The notes under the pieces are model-generated. The model saw only the letters and a program-made list of their open reading frames with translations, ran no database searches and had not been told where the DNA came from. Source: Flaviflagellibacter rhizophilus (GTDB lineage: Bacteria > Pseudomonadota > Alphaproteobacteria > Rhizobiales > Methylopilaceae). From it: 64,000 nucleotides of DNA. The stretch is taken from the NCBI RefSeq assembly GCF_033898525.1, contig NZ_JAXAFJ010000002.1:1-64000 (forward strand). The letters run 5' to 3'. A program made the translations under genes and the position numbers. Of this stretch, positions 24,082-33,087 are shown in pieces; position 1 is the first letter of the stretch; each line of letters opens with the position of its first letter.

Positions 24082-24852
24082 GTGAGCGAAGAGCGTGAAG
24101 ATGCCATGGCCATGGCCAAGCGGCTGATGCGCCCGGAACTTGCCAAGCGGTTCTATAAATCTGCGGACATCCAGCCTGCCGAGGCAGGATATGCCGTGGT
24201 CCTCGACGGACGGGGTGTTCGAACCCCGGGGCGGAACCCTGTTGTCACGCCTTGGGAAAGCTTGAGCCAAGCTCTGGCAGCCGAGTGGAACGCGCAGGTG
24301 GACGTCATCAATCCGTCCACGATGCCTTTGAGCCGCATCGTCAATTCGGCCATCGATGGTGTGGCCCGCGACAGCGGTGCTGTTCGCGCCGAGGTGGTGA
24401 AATATTCCGGTTCCGACCTGATCTGCTATCGGGCGGAAGGGCCCGAGCGGCTGGTCGCGCGCCAGGCTGAAGCGTGGGATCCGATCCTCTCATGGGCCGA
24501 GAGACAGCTCGGCTCGCGATTCGTGCTGGCGCAGGGTGTCGTGTTCATCAGCCAACCGCCCGAGACGTCAGCGGCGATGGATCGGGCATTGGCCGATCTC
24601 GACACGTTCCGTCTCGCGGCCGTCAATGTCGTGACCACTCTCACAGGCTCCGCGCTGATCGCGCTCGCTTTGCTCCACGGCCACCTCACCTTGGCCGAAG
24701 CATGGGGCGCGGCGCATGTGGACGAGGACTGGAACAACGAGCTGTGGGGAGCGGACGAGGAGGCGGAGGTCCGTCGGGCACGGCGATTCGAGGAGTTGCG
24801 TGCCGCTGGCAGCATTCTCCAGATGGGGTCGCGAGAAGCAGCCACGGCATGA
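24082..24852 (+). CDS. ATP12-family F1-ATPase assembly chaperone
   Basis: 256 residues, homologous to mitochondrial Atp12, which holds the F1 alpha subunit during assembly of ATP synthase. Diagnostic stretches are KRFYKSADI near the N-terminus, LDGRGVRTPGRNP, NPSTMPLSRIVNSAID and LALLHGHLTLAEAWGAAHVDEDWNNELWG. The gene is characteristic of alphaproteobacteria, from which the mitochondrial version descends. It starts with GTG behind a GGAGG motif. It probably forms an operon with the HAD gene. Confidence 0.93.
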   Translation: MSEEREDAMAMAKRLMRPELAKRFYKSADIQPAEAGYAVVLDGRGVRTPGRNPVVTPWESLSQALAAEWNAQVDVINPSTMPLSRIVNSAIDGVARDSGAVRAEVVKYSGSDLICYRAEGPERLVARQAEAWDPILSWAERQLGSRFVLAQGVVFISQPPETSAAMDRALADLDTFRLAAVNVVTTLTGSALIALALLHGHLTLAEAWGAAHVDEDWNNELWGADEEAEVRRARRFEELRAAGSILQMGSREAATA

Positions 24853-24888
24853 AAAAACCTCCGGGCGCAGTGCGCCCGGAGGTTTTTT
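24852..24888. terminator. Bidirectional terminator between ATP12 gene and exported-protein gene
   Basis: Perfect 18-base arms: AAAAAACCTCCGGGCGCA (24852-24869) and TGCGCCCGGAGGTTTTTT (24871-24888) around a single base. A and T runs on both sides let it stop transcription from either direction, as fits the convergent genes. The first A is the last base of the ATP12 stop codon. Confidence 0.94.
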
Positions 24889-24904
24889 CAGATTGCGTGA
24901 GTTC

Positions 24905-25192
24905 TTACTTGGCGGCGTCGCGATGGACGAGGCGCGCGCACTCGCCGGCCTCACGGCCGATCTTGCGGGCGTAGTCTTCTTCCATGCGACCGGCGTCAAC
25001 GCCGGGCTTCAAGGTCTTGGTGAAGGCGTTTTCGAGAGTGTCGCCGTTCACGACATAGACTACCGCTTCGCGATAGGCCTTCAGCGCGTCGCCCTGAAGT
25101 CCCTTGGCGCACGCGTCCGCATCGGCCTTCGTTGCGAAAGCAGGCACCGGAGCGGCGAGAAGGGCGGCGATGATGAGTGTCTTACGAAGCAT
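24905..25192 (-). CDS. Small exported protein of unknown function
   Basis: 95 residues with a clear signal peptide (MLRKTLIIAALLAAPVPAFA, cleavage after residue 20), leaving a mature protein of about 75 residues with two cysteines (DACAKGL and GECARL), which could form a periplasmic disulfide. The rest is mixed charged helix. I do not recognise a named family. It stands alone between a terminator and the tRNA-Leu gene on the same strand. Confidence 0.75.
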   Translation of the reverse strand: MLRKTLIIAALLAAPVPAFATKADADACAKGLQGDALKAYREAVVYVVNGDTLENAFTKTLKPGVDAGRMEEDYARKIGREAGECARLVHRDAAK

Positions 25193-25224
25193 GTTGATCC
25201 CACGGACAAAAGGAGGGTGCCGGT

Positions 25225-25244
25225 GGGCTGCCCGAGAGCAGCCC
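25225..25244 (-). repeat. Inverted repeat between tRNA-Leu and the exported-protein gene
   Basis: GGGCTGC at 25225-25231 and GCAGCCC at 25238-25244 flank six bases. Read on the minus strand, it lies behind the tRNA-Leu gene and 33 bases ahead of the exported-protein start. There is no T run immediately after it (the first, CCTCCTTTT, comes about ten bases later). It could terminate or process the tRNA transcript or shape the leader of the next gene; the sequence does not decide. Confidence 0.5.
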
Positions 25245-25321
25245 GTTTAGGCACATACATCAGGAACGAAGCCGAGGCCGCTACCGTTCCGTCATCCTGT
25301 GGGTATTCCACCCAAATAGTG

Positions 25322-25406
25322 TGGTGCGGTCGAGAAGACTCGAACTTCCACGGGTTGCCCCACAGCGACCTCAACGCTGCGCGTCTACCAATTCCGCCAC
25401 GACCGC
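25322..25406 (-). tRNA. tRNA-Leu (anticodon GAG)
   Basis: Read on the minus strand the molecule begins GCGGTCGTGGCGGAATTGGT and ends with the pairing CGACCGC, discriminator A and an encoded CCA. All seven acceptor pairs are Watson-Crick. The anticodon loop is TTGAGGT within stem CAGCG/CGCTG, giving GAG, which reads CUC and CUU leucine codons. The T-arm contains GTTCGAGTC. A long variable arm is present, as expected for a class II tRNA; total length 85 with CCA. Confidence 0.97.
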
Positions 25407-25540
25407 ATCGCCGACTGTTTAGGCCGGCGGCGCGTCTGTAACAAATCGGTGCATGGGCCACAAGGGCCACGATGCGCGATGTGCAGGCAATTGCGTGATG
25501 TGCCATATGCCTGTTGTCGCCCAGCCTGTCTGAACAGGAG

Positions 25541-26239
25541 ATGACCGTTCGCCACCAACCATTGCGTCTGCCGGACGCACAGCCCTTTCCCGAATGGCGC
25601 GTGAGCTTCGGTCAGGTGCCGTATCCCGATGCCGTGGCACTGATGGAGAGCCGGGTTCAGGAGATCGTTGAAGGCCGCGCCCGCGAGCTTGTCTGGCTTC
25701 TGGAGCATCCGCCGCTCTACACGGCGGGCACCAGCGCGCGTGACGAGGACCTTCTCGATTCGATGAGGTTCCCGGTGTTCCGCACGGGACGGGGCGGCCA
25801 GTTCACCTATCATGGCCCCGGCCAGCGGGTGGTCTATGTGATGCTGGACCTTCGCCGCCGTGGAAATGACGTGCGCGCGTTCGTCGCCGGCCTCGAAGAA
25901 TGGGTGATCCGCGCCTTGAAGCCGTTCAACGTGGACGGCGAACGAAGGGCTGGGCGAATCGGCGTCTGGGTGCGGCGGCCTGAAAAGGGTGCGGAAGCCG
26001 AGGACAAGATCGCCGCGGTGGGCGTGCGGCTCCGCCACTGGGTGAGCTTCCACGGCATCAGCCTGAACGTGGAGCCGGATCTCGATCATTATGCGGGGAT
26101 CGTGCCGTGCGGGGTGCGAGGGCCCGGCGTCACCAGCCTTGTCGATCTTGGACGGCCTGTCGGCATGGACGAGGTGGATGCCGCTTTGCTCTCGGGGTTT
26201 CGTGACGTGTTCGGCGAGGTTCAGCGTTCGGAGGAATAA
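25541..26239 (+). CDS. lipB: Octanoyl-[acyl-carrier-protein]-protein N-octanoyltransferase (LipB)
   Basis: Transfers octanoate from acyl carrier protein to the lipoyl domains of 2-oxoacid dehydrogenases, the first step of lipoate synthesis. Conserved are LLEHPPLYTAGTSA, the GRGGQFTYHGPGQ glycine-rich loop, Lys156 in DKIAAVGVR and Cys190 in GIVPCGV, the Lys/Cys catalytic pair. The ATG at 25541 gives 232 residues and aligns with rhizobial LipB, though the AGGAG motif abuts it directly; an in-frame TTG at 25514 is the alternative. Confidence 0.94.
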   Translation: MTVRHQPLRLPDAQPFPEWRVSFGQVPYPDAVALMESRVQEIVEGRARELVWLLEHPPLYTAGTSARDEDLLDSMRFPVFRTGRGGQFTYHGPGQRVVYVMLDLRRRGNDVRAFVAGLEEWVIRALKPFNVDGERRAGRIGVWVRRPEKGAEAEDKIAAVGVRLRHWVSFHGISLNVEPDLDHYAGIVPCGVRGPGVTSLVDLGRPVGMDEVDAALLSGFRDVFGEVQRSEE

Positions 26240-26244
26240 CGCCA

Positions 26245-26529
26245 TCAGGCGTCCGGACGTACCTCGAAGCCGGCGGGAGCGTGTTCATCCGGCGCGTCCA
26301 TGCGCTCCACGCGCTGGACCTCCGCCGCAGGCGGCCCCTTCCAGATGAGCGACAGCGCATCGTCGACCACCGTCTGATGGCCGATGAGCAATGCCTCGAC
26401 CGAACCATCGCGGCGGTTGCGGGTCCAGCCACGCAGCCGGTGCTCTTCGGCCATCTGCTGCAGCCAGCGGCGGTATCCAACTCCCTGCACCCGGCCGTGT
26501 ATCAGCACGAGAACCCGGTCATCTGTCAT
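26245..26529 (-). CDS. acyP: Acylphosphatase
   Basis: 94 residues, hydrolysing acyl phosphates such as acetyl or carbamoyl phosphate. The two catalytic residues are visible: Arg20 in GRVQGVGYRRW and Asn38 in RGWTRNRRDGSVEA. An upstream in-frame start would add 24 residues without similarity, so the ATG at 26529 is preferred. It converges on lipB with only five bases between stops and is divergent from the formaldehyde dehydrogenase gene. Confidence 0.93.
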   Translation of the reverse strand: MTDDRVLVLIHGRVQGVGYRRWLQQMAEEHRLRGWTRNRRDGSVEALLIGHQTVVDDALSLIWKGPPAAEVQRVERMDAPDEHAPAGFEVRPDA

Positions 26530-26580
26530 CGCGGTACAGACCTTTCTGCCGACCGAAGGGGCTTCCGGTCGCCGGCCGCT

Positions 26581-26610
26581 TTGGGCCATAACCTCTGCCA
26601 AGCATATAAG
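26581..26610 (+). promoter_or_regulatory. Possible promoter of the formaldehyde dehydrogenase gene
   Basis: TTGGGC (26581-26586) and TATAAG (26605-26610) are 18 bases apart and lie 17 bases ahead of the ATG at 26627, within the 97-bp divergent gap. The -35 element is poor and the leader would be very short, so this is only a candidate. Confidence 0.35.
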
Positions 26611-26626
26611 CCGAGGATATCAGGAC

Positions 26627-27754
<1,128 letters not shown>

Positions 27755-27791
27755 CGTTCCGGAAAGGAGGGCAGCGCCGAGCGCGTTGCCC

Positions 27792-28454
27792 TTATCTGGC
27801 CGCCACCAGCGTAACCGCCGCCCCGGGAGCCGCGGCAACCGGAACAGCCTTCGGCGCGGCCGGCTTTAAGGGCTGGGCAGGCGCAGCCTTGGCGGGTCCG
27901 GCAGGAGCCGCCGCAGGGCTCGGAGCCATAGGTTTCGGCAGGTTTTTCGCCGCCGCCGATGCCGCCTTCGATCCGTGGACGTGGATCAGCGCGTCCTTGG
28001 CGATCTGCCCCGTCATCGCATCTTCGAAACGCTGATCCTCTTGCGCGAGGGCGATTGCCGCGCCGATCAGGCCGTTCATCGCGCCGTTTTCCGTCGAAAC
28101 GACATTGACGCGGCCGTGTTCCGTCTTGCCGGCTGTGTCGGTCACCACCAGCGTGGCCCTCATCCGGTTGGCATCGCCGACCAGCAGCGACATCGCGGCG
28201 TTCTTCTTGTGCAGGTCCGTGACCAATATGTGCAGCGTCTTGGGCTCACCCTGCGCCGGATAACGTGAGGCCTCCATCAGCGTCTTCGTGCGGATCGCCT
28301 CCGCCATCTGCGGCGAGCCAAGCGGCTTCGCCAGCTTTACCTCGACATTGCTGATGAATCCGGAGTTCGGCCCCTTGAGGATGCCTTCCGGTCCACACGC
28401 GCACAGCAATGTCGCCAGCGCGACGGCGCTGCCAATCTTCATCAATCGTTTCAT
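27792..28454 (-). CDS. Predicted lipoprotein of unknown function
   Basis: 220 residues with a lipoprotein signal: MKRLMKIGSAVALATLLCAC, acylated cysteine at position 20, followed by Gly. The globular part (about 25-150) has repeated beta-like segments (LHILVTDLHKKNAAMSLL, RATLVVTDTAGKTEHGRV) ending near HVHGSKA. The last 60 residues are an Ala/Pro/Lys-rich low-complexity tail. No family recognised. The ATG at 28454 is preceded by GGGGGA. It is divergent from mgtE and probably attached to the inner leaflet of the outer membrane. Confidence 0.75.
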   Translation of the reverse strand: MKRLMKIGSAVALATLLCACGPEGILKGPNSGFISNVEVKLAKPLGSPQMAEAIRTKTLMEASRYPAQGEPKTLHILVTDLHKKNAAMSLLVGDANRMRATLVVTDTAGKTEHGRVNVVSTENGAMNGLIGAAIALAQEDQRFEDAMTGQIAKDALIHVHGSKAASAAAKNLPKPMAPSPAAAPAGPAKAAPAQPLKPAAPKAVPVAAAPGAAVTLVAAR

Positions 28455-28661
28455 GATTTCAGTCCCCCGCGAGCAGGTTAGCGGGATCTGCGTTCCCCTG
28501 TGTGACGAATAGGGGTGCTGCCGCACAATCATGGCGTGCGTTGCGCGCCTGCAACTAAAGTCGACCTGCAGCGGTGTTCGCAGAAAGGCAAAACACTCAT
28601 TGCCCATTAGGGCATCTTCACTACAAGGACACCGATACACCCAGTTCGAGCGGACGGTTGC

Positions 28662-30074
28662 ATGGCCGAGCCTGATGAAAAAGCCACGGCCGAGGTGATC
28701 CCGGAAACGTTGCTCGACGAGGAGGACGGGCTTCCGGCTGCCTTGATCGCCGCCGTTGCGGAAACAATCGAGACCGGGGATGCCGAGCGCCTGCGCGCGC
28801 TTGCGGGTGATCTTCATGAGGCTGACCTCGGCGACCTGATTCAGGCTCTTGAGCCCGATCTAAGACCGGGCCTCGTCGAGCTCCTCGGATCGGCCTTTCA
28901 CTTCGCGGCCCTCACCGAGGTGGACGAAAGCGTCCGCCTTCAGATCCTCGAAGGGCTGCCCACGCAGACCATCGTGGACGGGCTGCGCGAGCTCGATTCG
29001 GACGACGCGGTATACATCCTGGAGGATTTGGAGGACGAGGATCGAAAGAAGATCCTGGATCGTCTGCCGCTCCCGGATCGCGCGGCCCTGGTGCGCGCGC
29101 TCGACTTCCCGGAAGAAGCCATCGGTCGCCTGATGCAGACGGACTTCGTGGCCGTGCCGCCGTTCTGGACGGTCGGCCGCGCGATCGATTACCTGACCGA
29201 GCTCGGGGAAGACGGACCCGAGACCTTCTACGAGATCTTCGTCATCGACCCGGTGTTCCGGCTCGAGGGGACGGTCTCGCTGGACAAGCTGCTGCGCAGT
29301 TCACGAACGGCCCAGCTGAAGACGGTGCTGAACGACGAGGTGCGTTCGTTCGAGGCGCTGGAAGACCGTGAAGATGTCGCTCGTCAGTTCCAGCGCTACA
29401 ACCTTGTTTCCGCGCCGGTGGTCGACCCGGAGAACCGGCTTGTCGGCGTCGTCACTATCGACGACATCGTGGACGTCATCCAGCAGGAAGCCGACGAGGA
29501 TCTGAAAGCGCTCGGCGGCGTCTTCGGCGACGAGGAGTTGTCGGACACCGTACGCGAAACCGCGCGAAGCCGTTTTCCGTGGCTCGCCATCAATCTCTGC
29601 ACCGCCTTCATCACGGCGACCATCATCGGCCTGTTCTCGGACACCATCGAGCGGATGGTGGCGCTCGCGGCGCTGATGCCGATCGTCGCCAGCATGGGCG
29701 GCAACGCCGGCACGCAGACCATGACCGTTACGGTGCGGGCGCTGACGCATCGCGAACTCGGACGTCGGCGCATCCGCTGGATCATCAGCCGCGAAATGCT
29801 TGTCGCACTCGTCAACGGCGTTGCCCTGTCCATCATCCTCGGCGGGGTGGCGGCTGCCTGGTACCGGAACCCGGAACTTGGCGTCGTCATCGGCACGGCG
29901 CTGATCATCAACATGGTGGTGGCCGGGCTTTTCGGGGCGCTGATTCCCATAACGGTGCACCGGCTGAAGTTCGACCCTGCGGTCGCTTCCGGCGTGTTCC
30001 TCACCACCGCCACGGACACGGTCGGCTTCTTCGCCTTTCTCGGTATCGCAGCCTGGTGGTTCGGCCTCTGGTGA
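28662..30074 (+). CDS. mgtE: Magnesium transporter MgtE
   Basis: 470 residues. The cytoplasmic N-domain (about 20-145, with LHEADLGDLIQAL and DDAVYILEDLEDEDRKKIL) precedes a CBS-domain pair (about 155-285; GVVTIDDIVDVIQQEADED). Five transmembrane helices follow from about residue 305 and contain the pore motif PIVASMGGNAGTQT, with the Mg-coordinating Asp in TTATDTVGF. It imports Mg2+ with gating by cytoplasmic Mg2+. The 207-bp gap upstream holds one small hairpin (TGCCC-ATTA-GGGCA at 28601-28614) but no M-box that I can recognise. Confidence 0.96.
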   Translation: MAEPDEKATAEVIPETLLDEEDGLPAALIAAVAETIETGDAERLRALAGDLHEADLGDLIQALEPDLRPGLVELLGSAFHFAALTEVDESVRLQILEGLPTQTIVDGLRELDSDDAVYILEDLEDEDRKKILDRLPLPDRAALVRALDFPEEAIGRLMQTDFVAVPPFWTVGRAIDYLTELGEDGPETFYEIFVIDPVFRLEGTVSLDKLLRSSRTAQLKTVLNDEVRSFEALEDREDVARQFQRYNLVSAPVVDPENRLVGVVTIDDIVDVIQQEADEDLKALGGVFGDEELSDTVRETARSRFPWLAINLCTAFITATIIGLFSDTIERMVALAALMPIVASMGGNAGTQTMTVTVRALTHRELGRRRIRWIISREMLVALVNGVALSIILGGVAAAWYRNPELGVVIGTALIINMVVAGLFGALIPITVHRLKFDPAVASGVFLTTATDTVGFFAFLGIAAWWFGLW

Positions 30075-30092
30075 ACCGCGAACTGCGGCGGA

Positions 30093-30120
30093 TTGCGGCT
30101 TAAGGGCGGCAGGTCTATAT
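30093..30120 (+). promoter_or_regulatory. Predicted promoter of kup
   Basis: TTGCGG (30093-30098) and CTATAT (30115-30120) are 16 bases apart, close to the rhizobial vegetative pattern TTGAC-N17-CTATAT. It lies 93 bases ahead of the kup ATG in the 138-bp gap after mgtE. The perfect CTATAT is the main argument. Confidence 0.5.
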
Positions 30121-30212
30121 GAGCCGTCTTTCGGCGCGCTGGAGCCTTCCTCCACCCAGCACGTTCATGGTGCGAACGTCCTTGCGGCGATTTGGGGTCA
30201 GAGGCCCGGCTC

Positions 30213-32129
30213 ATGACTGAACAGTCGCCGAATGCATCGGCCATGCCCACCCCTACATCGGCTGACGGACACCATCCAGGTGGTGGCGCGAAGTGGATGC
30301 TGCTGCTCGGCAGCCTTGGCGTCGTCTATGGCGACATCGGCACGAGCCCGCTCTACGCGATGCGCGAGTCGCTGCTCCATGCCGGGGACAATCCGACGGA
30401 CGTCGAGATCCTCGGCATCGTCTCGCTGCTGATCTGGGCGCTGATCATCGTGGTCACGCTCAAATACGTCGTGATGATGATGCGCGCCGACAATGGCGGC
30501 GAGGGTGGTACCTTCTCGCTGCTGGCGCTGGCGCAATCATCCTTGAAGACACCAAGCCCCGTGGTGCTGACGCTTGCCATCGTCGGCGCCGCGCTGTTCT
30601 ACGGCGACTCGATCCTGACACCCGCCATCTCCGTCCTTTCGGCCGTGGAGGGGCTGACGACTGCTTCGCCATTGCCGAAAAGCTGGGTGGTGCCGGTCAC
30701 GCTCGTCATCCTGACAGCTGTCTATGTGGTGCAATCCTACGGCACCGAGCGGGTGGCCACCTTCTTCGGGCCCATCATGCTGGTGTGGTTCGCTGTCCTC
30801 ACCATCCTCGGTGTCGTCCACATCTTCGATGCGCCGGAGATCCTGTGGGCCCTGAGCCCCACCTACGCGCTAAGCTTCATGTTCGGCCACGGCATCATCG
30901 GCTTCACGGTGCTGGGCTCGGTCTTCCTCGCCGTCACGGGCGCCGAGGCCCTCTACGCCGACATGGGCCATTTCGGGCGCGACCCCATTCGGCGCGCGTG
31001 GCTGTTCTGCGTTCTGCCCGCGCTGTCGCTCAATTATCTCGGGCAGGGCGCGATGGCGCTGACGCAGCCCGAGGCCATCGAGAACCTGTTCTTCCTGACG
31101 GCACCGGAATGGGCGCGCCTGCCTTTCGTGCTGCTGGCAACTCTCGCCACCGTCATCGCCGCGCAGGCGGTCATCACGGGCGCCTATTCGCTGACGCGTC
31201 AGGCCATGATGCTGGGCCTGCTGCCGAGGCTTGAGGTCACCCACACCTCGGAGACGCAACACGGGCAGATCTACATGCCCAAGATCAACTGGCTGATGCT
31301 GGCCGGCGCCATCCTGCTCGTCATCCTGTTCGAAAACTCCAGCGCGCTTGCCTCGGCCTATGGCATCGCGGTGGTGGGCACGATGTTCACCACGAGCTTC
31401 CTCGCCATCGTGGTCATCGCGAGGGTGTGGAAGTGGGGCTGGTGGCTCGCGGTGCTCGTGATGCTTCCCTTCATCGTCATCGACACCTCGTTCCTCATCG
31501 CCAACCTGTTGAAGCTGTTCGACGGTGGATATGTGCCCCTTCTGCTTGGCGTGGTGATCGCGGTGATGATGTGGACCTGGGTGCGCGGCACCCGGATTCT
31601 TGCCGAGAAGGTGCGCAAGGGCAGCGTCCCGATGGTCGACCTGCTCAAGTCCCTGATGAAGACCTCGGCCACCCGCGTGCCGGGCACGGCCATCTTCCTG
31701 ACCTCGGACCCGGAAGTCGCCCCGGCGGCGATGCTGCACAACCTGAAGCACAACAAGGTGCTCCACGAGCGCAACATCATCGTCACCGTCCGCACCCTGC
31801 AGCGGCCCTATGCCAGCCCGGAAGAGCGGATCAAGCTGGAGTGGATGGCGGAAGACTTCGCGCGCCTGCAGATCTGCTACGGCTACATGGAGACGCCGAA
31901 CATCCCCAAGGCTTTGGCGAAGGCCAAGTCGCACGGGCTGAAGTTCGACATCATGTCGACCTCCTTCTTCATCGGCCGCCGCTCGCTGCGGGCGTCCGCC
32001 AAGGAGGGCATGCCGCTGTGGCAGGACAATCTCTATATCGGGCTCAGCAAGCAGGCCGACGACCTGATCGAGTACTTCCGCATACCAGCCGGCCGCGTTA
32101 TCGAACTCGGCAGCCAGGTCACGCTCTAG
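30213..32129 (+). CDS. kup: Low-affinity potassium transporter Kup (Trk/KUP family)
   Basis: 638 residues with about twelve transmembrane helices over residues 30-460 and a cytoplasmic C-terminal domain of about 170 residues. The family signature LGVVYGDIGTSPLYAMRES is at the first helix, and GGEGGTFSLLALAQ and YGDSILTPAISVLSAVEG follow. It acts as a K+/H+ symporter. The ATG at 30213 is preferred over an in-frame TTG at 30192. Its TAG stop lies in a CTAG shared with the opposite gene. Confidence 0.95.
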   Translation: MTEQSPNASAMPTPTSADGHHPGGGAKWMLLLGSLGVVYGDIGTSPLYAMRESLLHAGDNPTDVEILGIVSLLIWALIIVVTLKYVVMMMRADNGGEGGTFSLLALAQSSLKTPSPVVLTLAIVGAALFYGDSILTPAISVLSAVEGLTTASPLPKSWVVPVTLVILTAVYVVQSYGTERVATFFGPIMLVWFAVLTILGVVHIFDAPEILWALSPTYALSFMFGHGIIGFTVLGSVFLAVTGAEALYADMGHFGRDPIRRAWLFCVLPALSLNYLGQGAMALTQPEAIENLFFLTAPEWARLPFVLLATLATVIAAQAVITGAYSLTRQAMMLGLLPRLEVTHTSETQHGQIYMPKINWLMLAGAILLVILFENSSALASAYGIAVVGTMFTTSFLAIVVIARVWKWGWWLAVLVMLPFIVIDTSFLIANLLKLFDGGYVPLLLGVVIAVMMWTWVRGTRILAEKVRKGSVPMVDLLKSLMKTSATRVPGTAIFLTSDPEVAPAAMLHNLKHNKVLHERNIIVTVRTLQRPYASPEERIKLEWMAEDFARLQICYGYMETPNIPKALAKAKSHGLKFDIMSTSFFIGRRSLRASAKEGMPLWQDNLYIGLSKQADDLIEYFRIPAGRVIELGSQVTL

Positions 32130-32395
32130 AGCGGATCTTCCTGGCTGCCGGTCGTCAGCCTGTAGATGCCCTTGAACGCGTCGGGATCGACCGGCTTGCC
32201 CTTCCGCAGGATCGTGATGCGCCCGGCCTTCGCCAGACGGACGGCGGCGCGGCGCACCGGCTGCATCAGCGGGTGCCAGTCCGTGTCATTGGCAGCGCCT
32301 GCGGCCCGCGCGGCTTCCGATGGGCAGATGCTCTTGCCTGTGCCCCGTTCCGCGGTCATGCGCAGGATGATGTCCTCAAGCTGCCCGTCGTTCAT
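32126..32395 (-). CDS. DUF3253 protein
   Basis: 89 residues. The arrangement ILRMTAERGTGKSICPSEAARAAG, then DWHPLMQPVRRAAVRLAKAGRI and RKGKPVDPDAFKGIYRL corresponds to DUF3253, a small winged-helix-like domain of unknown function. The ATG at 32395 overlaps the stop of the upstream DUF599 gene by four bases, so it belongs to the same transcript. It may bind nucleic acid, judged only from predicted fold; no experiment is known to me. Confidence 0.85.
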   Translation of the reverse strand: MNDGQLEDIILRMTAERGTGKSICPSEAARAAGAANDTDWHPLMQPVRRAAVRLAKAGRITILRKGKPVDPDAFKGIYRLTTGSQEDPL

Positions 32396-33087
32396 GGCTG
32401 ACCTTCTGTCCAGGCGGCGGCATCGCGCGAATCGGAGTTGAACTGGCGTCGCCAAAGCACGACCGCGACCAGAGCGGTGCTGGCGATCATCGCATAGGGA
32501 CCGGCGAACCAGCCGAGATAGGCGATGGCGAAGAAAAACGCCCGAAGGCCACGGTTGAAGTTCTTCGCCGCCGAGGTGTTCATGCGTGCGGCACGCTGGA
32601 TGGCCTGCTCCTTCTCGACGGGGTCGGGATGTGCGGGCGGAGGCATGACGCCGATCAGGATGGCCGCGTAGTTGAACAGCCGGTATGCCCAGACGAACTT
32701 GAAGAACGCGTAGGCGAAGATGAGAGCGAGGCCGAGAATCTTGGCTTCGAACAATGCGCGCGGGCTTGGTTCGGTGAACGGCAGGGCGGCGAACAGTTCC
32801 AGCGCACGATCGGTCAGGCCGAGGACGGACAGCGTGCCGCCGATTGCGATCAGCGAACTGGACGCGAAGAACGCGGTGCCGTTCTGGAGGCCGCTCATCA
32901 ATTGGCCATCGATGATGCGGTTTTCACGCGAGTAACAGCTGCGCATCCACTGCACGCGAGCGAGGTGCATCGTGGCGTTCAGGCTTCCCCGGGCATGCTT
33001 GCTGCTCTCGAGATAGGCGTAATAGGCCAGCCAGGCTGCAATGAAGAAGACGAGCGCGGCGTAGTCGGCAAGGGTCATCCCGCTCAC
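32392..33087 (-). CDS. DUF599 membrane protein
   Basis: 231 residues with four or so hydrophobic segments (about 5-22, 70-95, 110-135 and 190-210) and the DUF599 features YLESSKHARGSLNATMH and RAARMNTSAAKNFNRGLRAFFFAIAYLGWF. The function of DUF599 is unknown. Translation may begin at the GTG at 33087, overlapping the preceding stop, or at an ATG three codons later. It lies in the middle of a three-gene operon of unknown proteins. Confidence 0.85.
   Translation of the reverse strand: MSGMTLADYAALVFFIAAWLAYYAYLESSKHARGSLNATMHLARVQWMRSCYSRENRIIDGQLMSGLQNGTAFFASSSLIAIGGTLSVLGLTDRALELFAALPFTEPSPRALFEAKILGLALIFAYAFFKFVWAYRLFNYAAILIGVMPPPAHPDPVEKEQAIQRAARMNTSAAKNFNRGLRAFFFAIAYLGWFAGPYAMIASTALVAVVLWRRQFNSDSRDAAAWTEGQP

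Noticed and set aside
28455..28661. Magnesium riboswitch (M-box) ahead of mgtE
   Set aside because: Only a five-base hairpin (28601-28614) is visible; the conserved M-box helices were not found.
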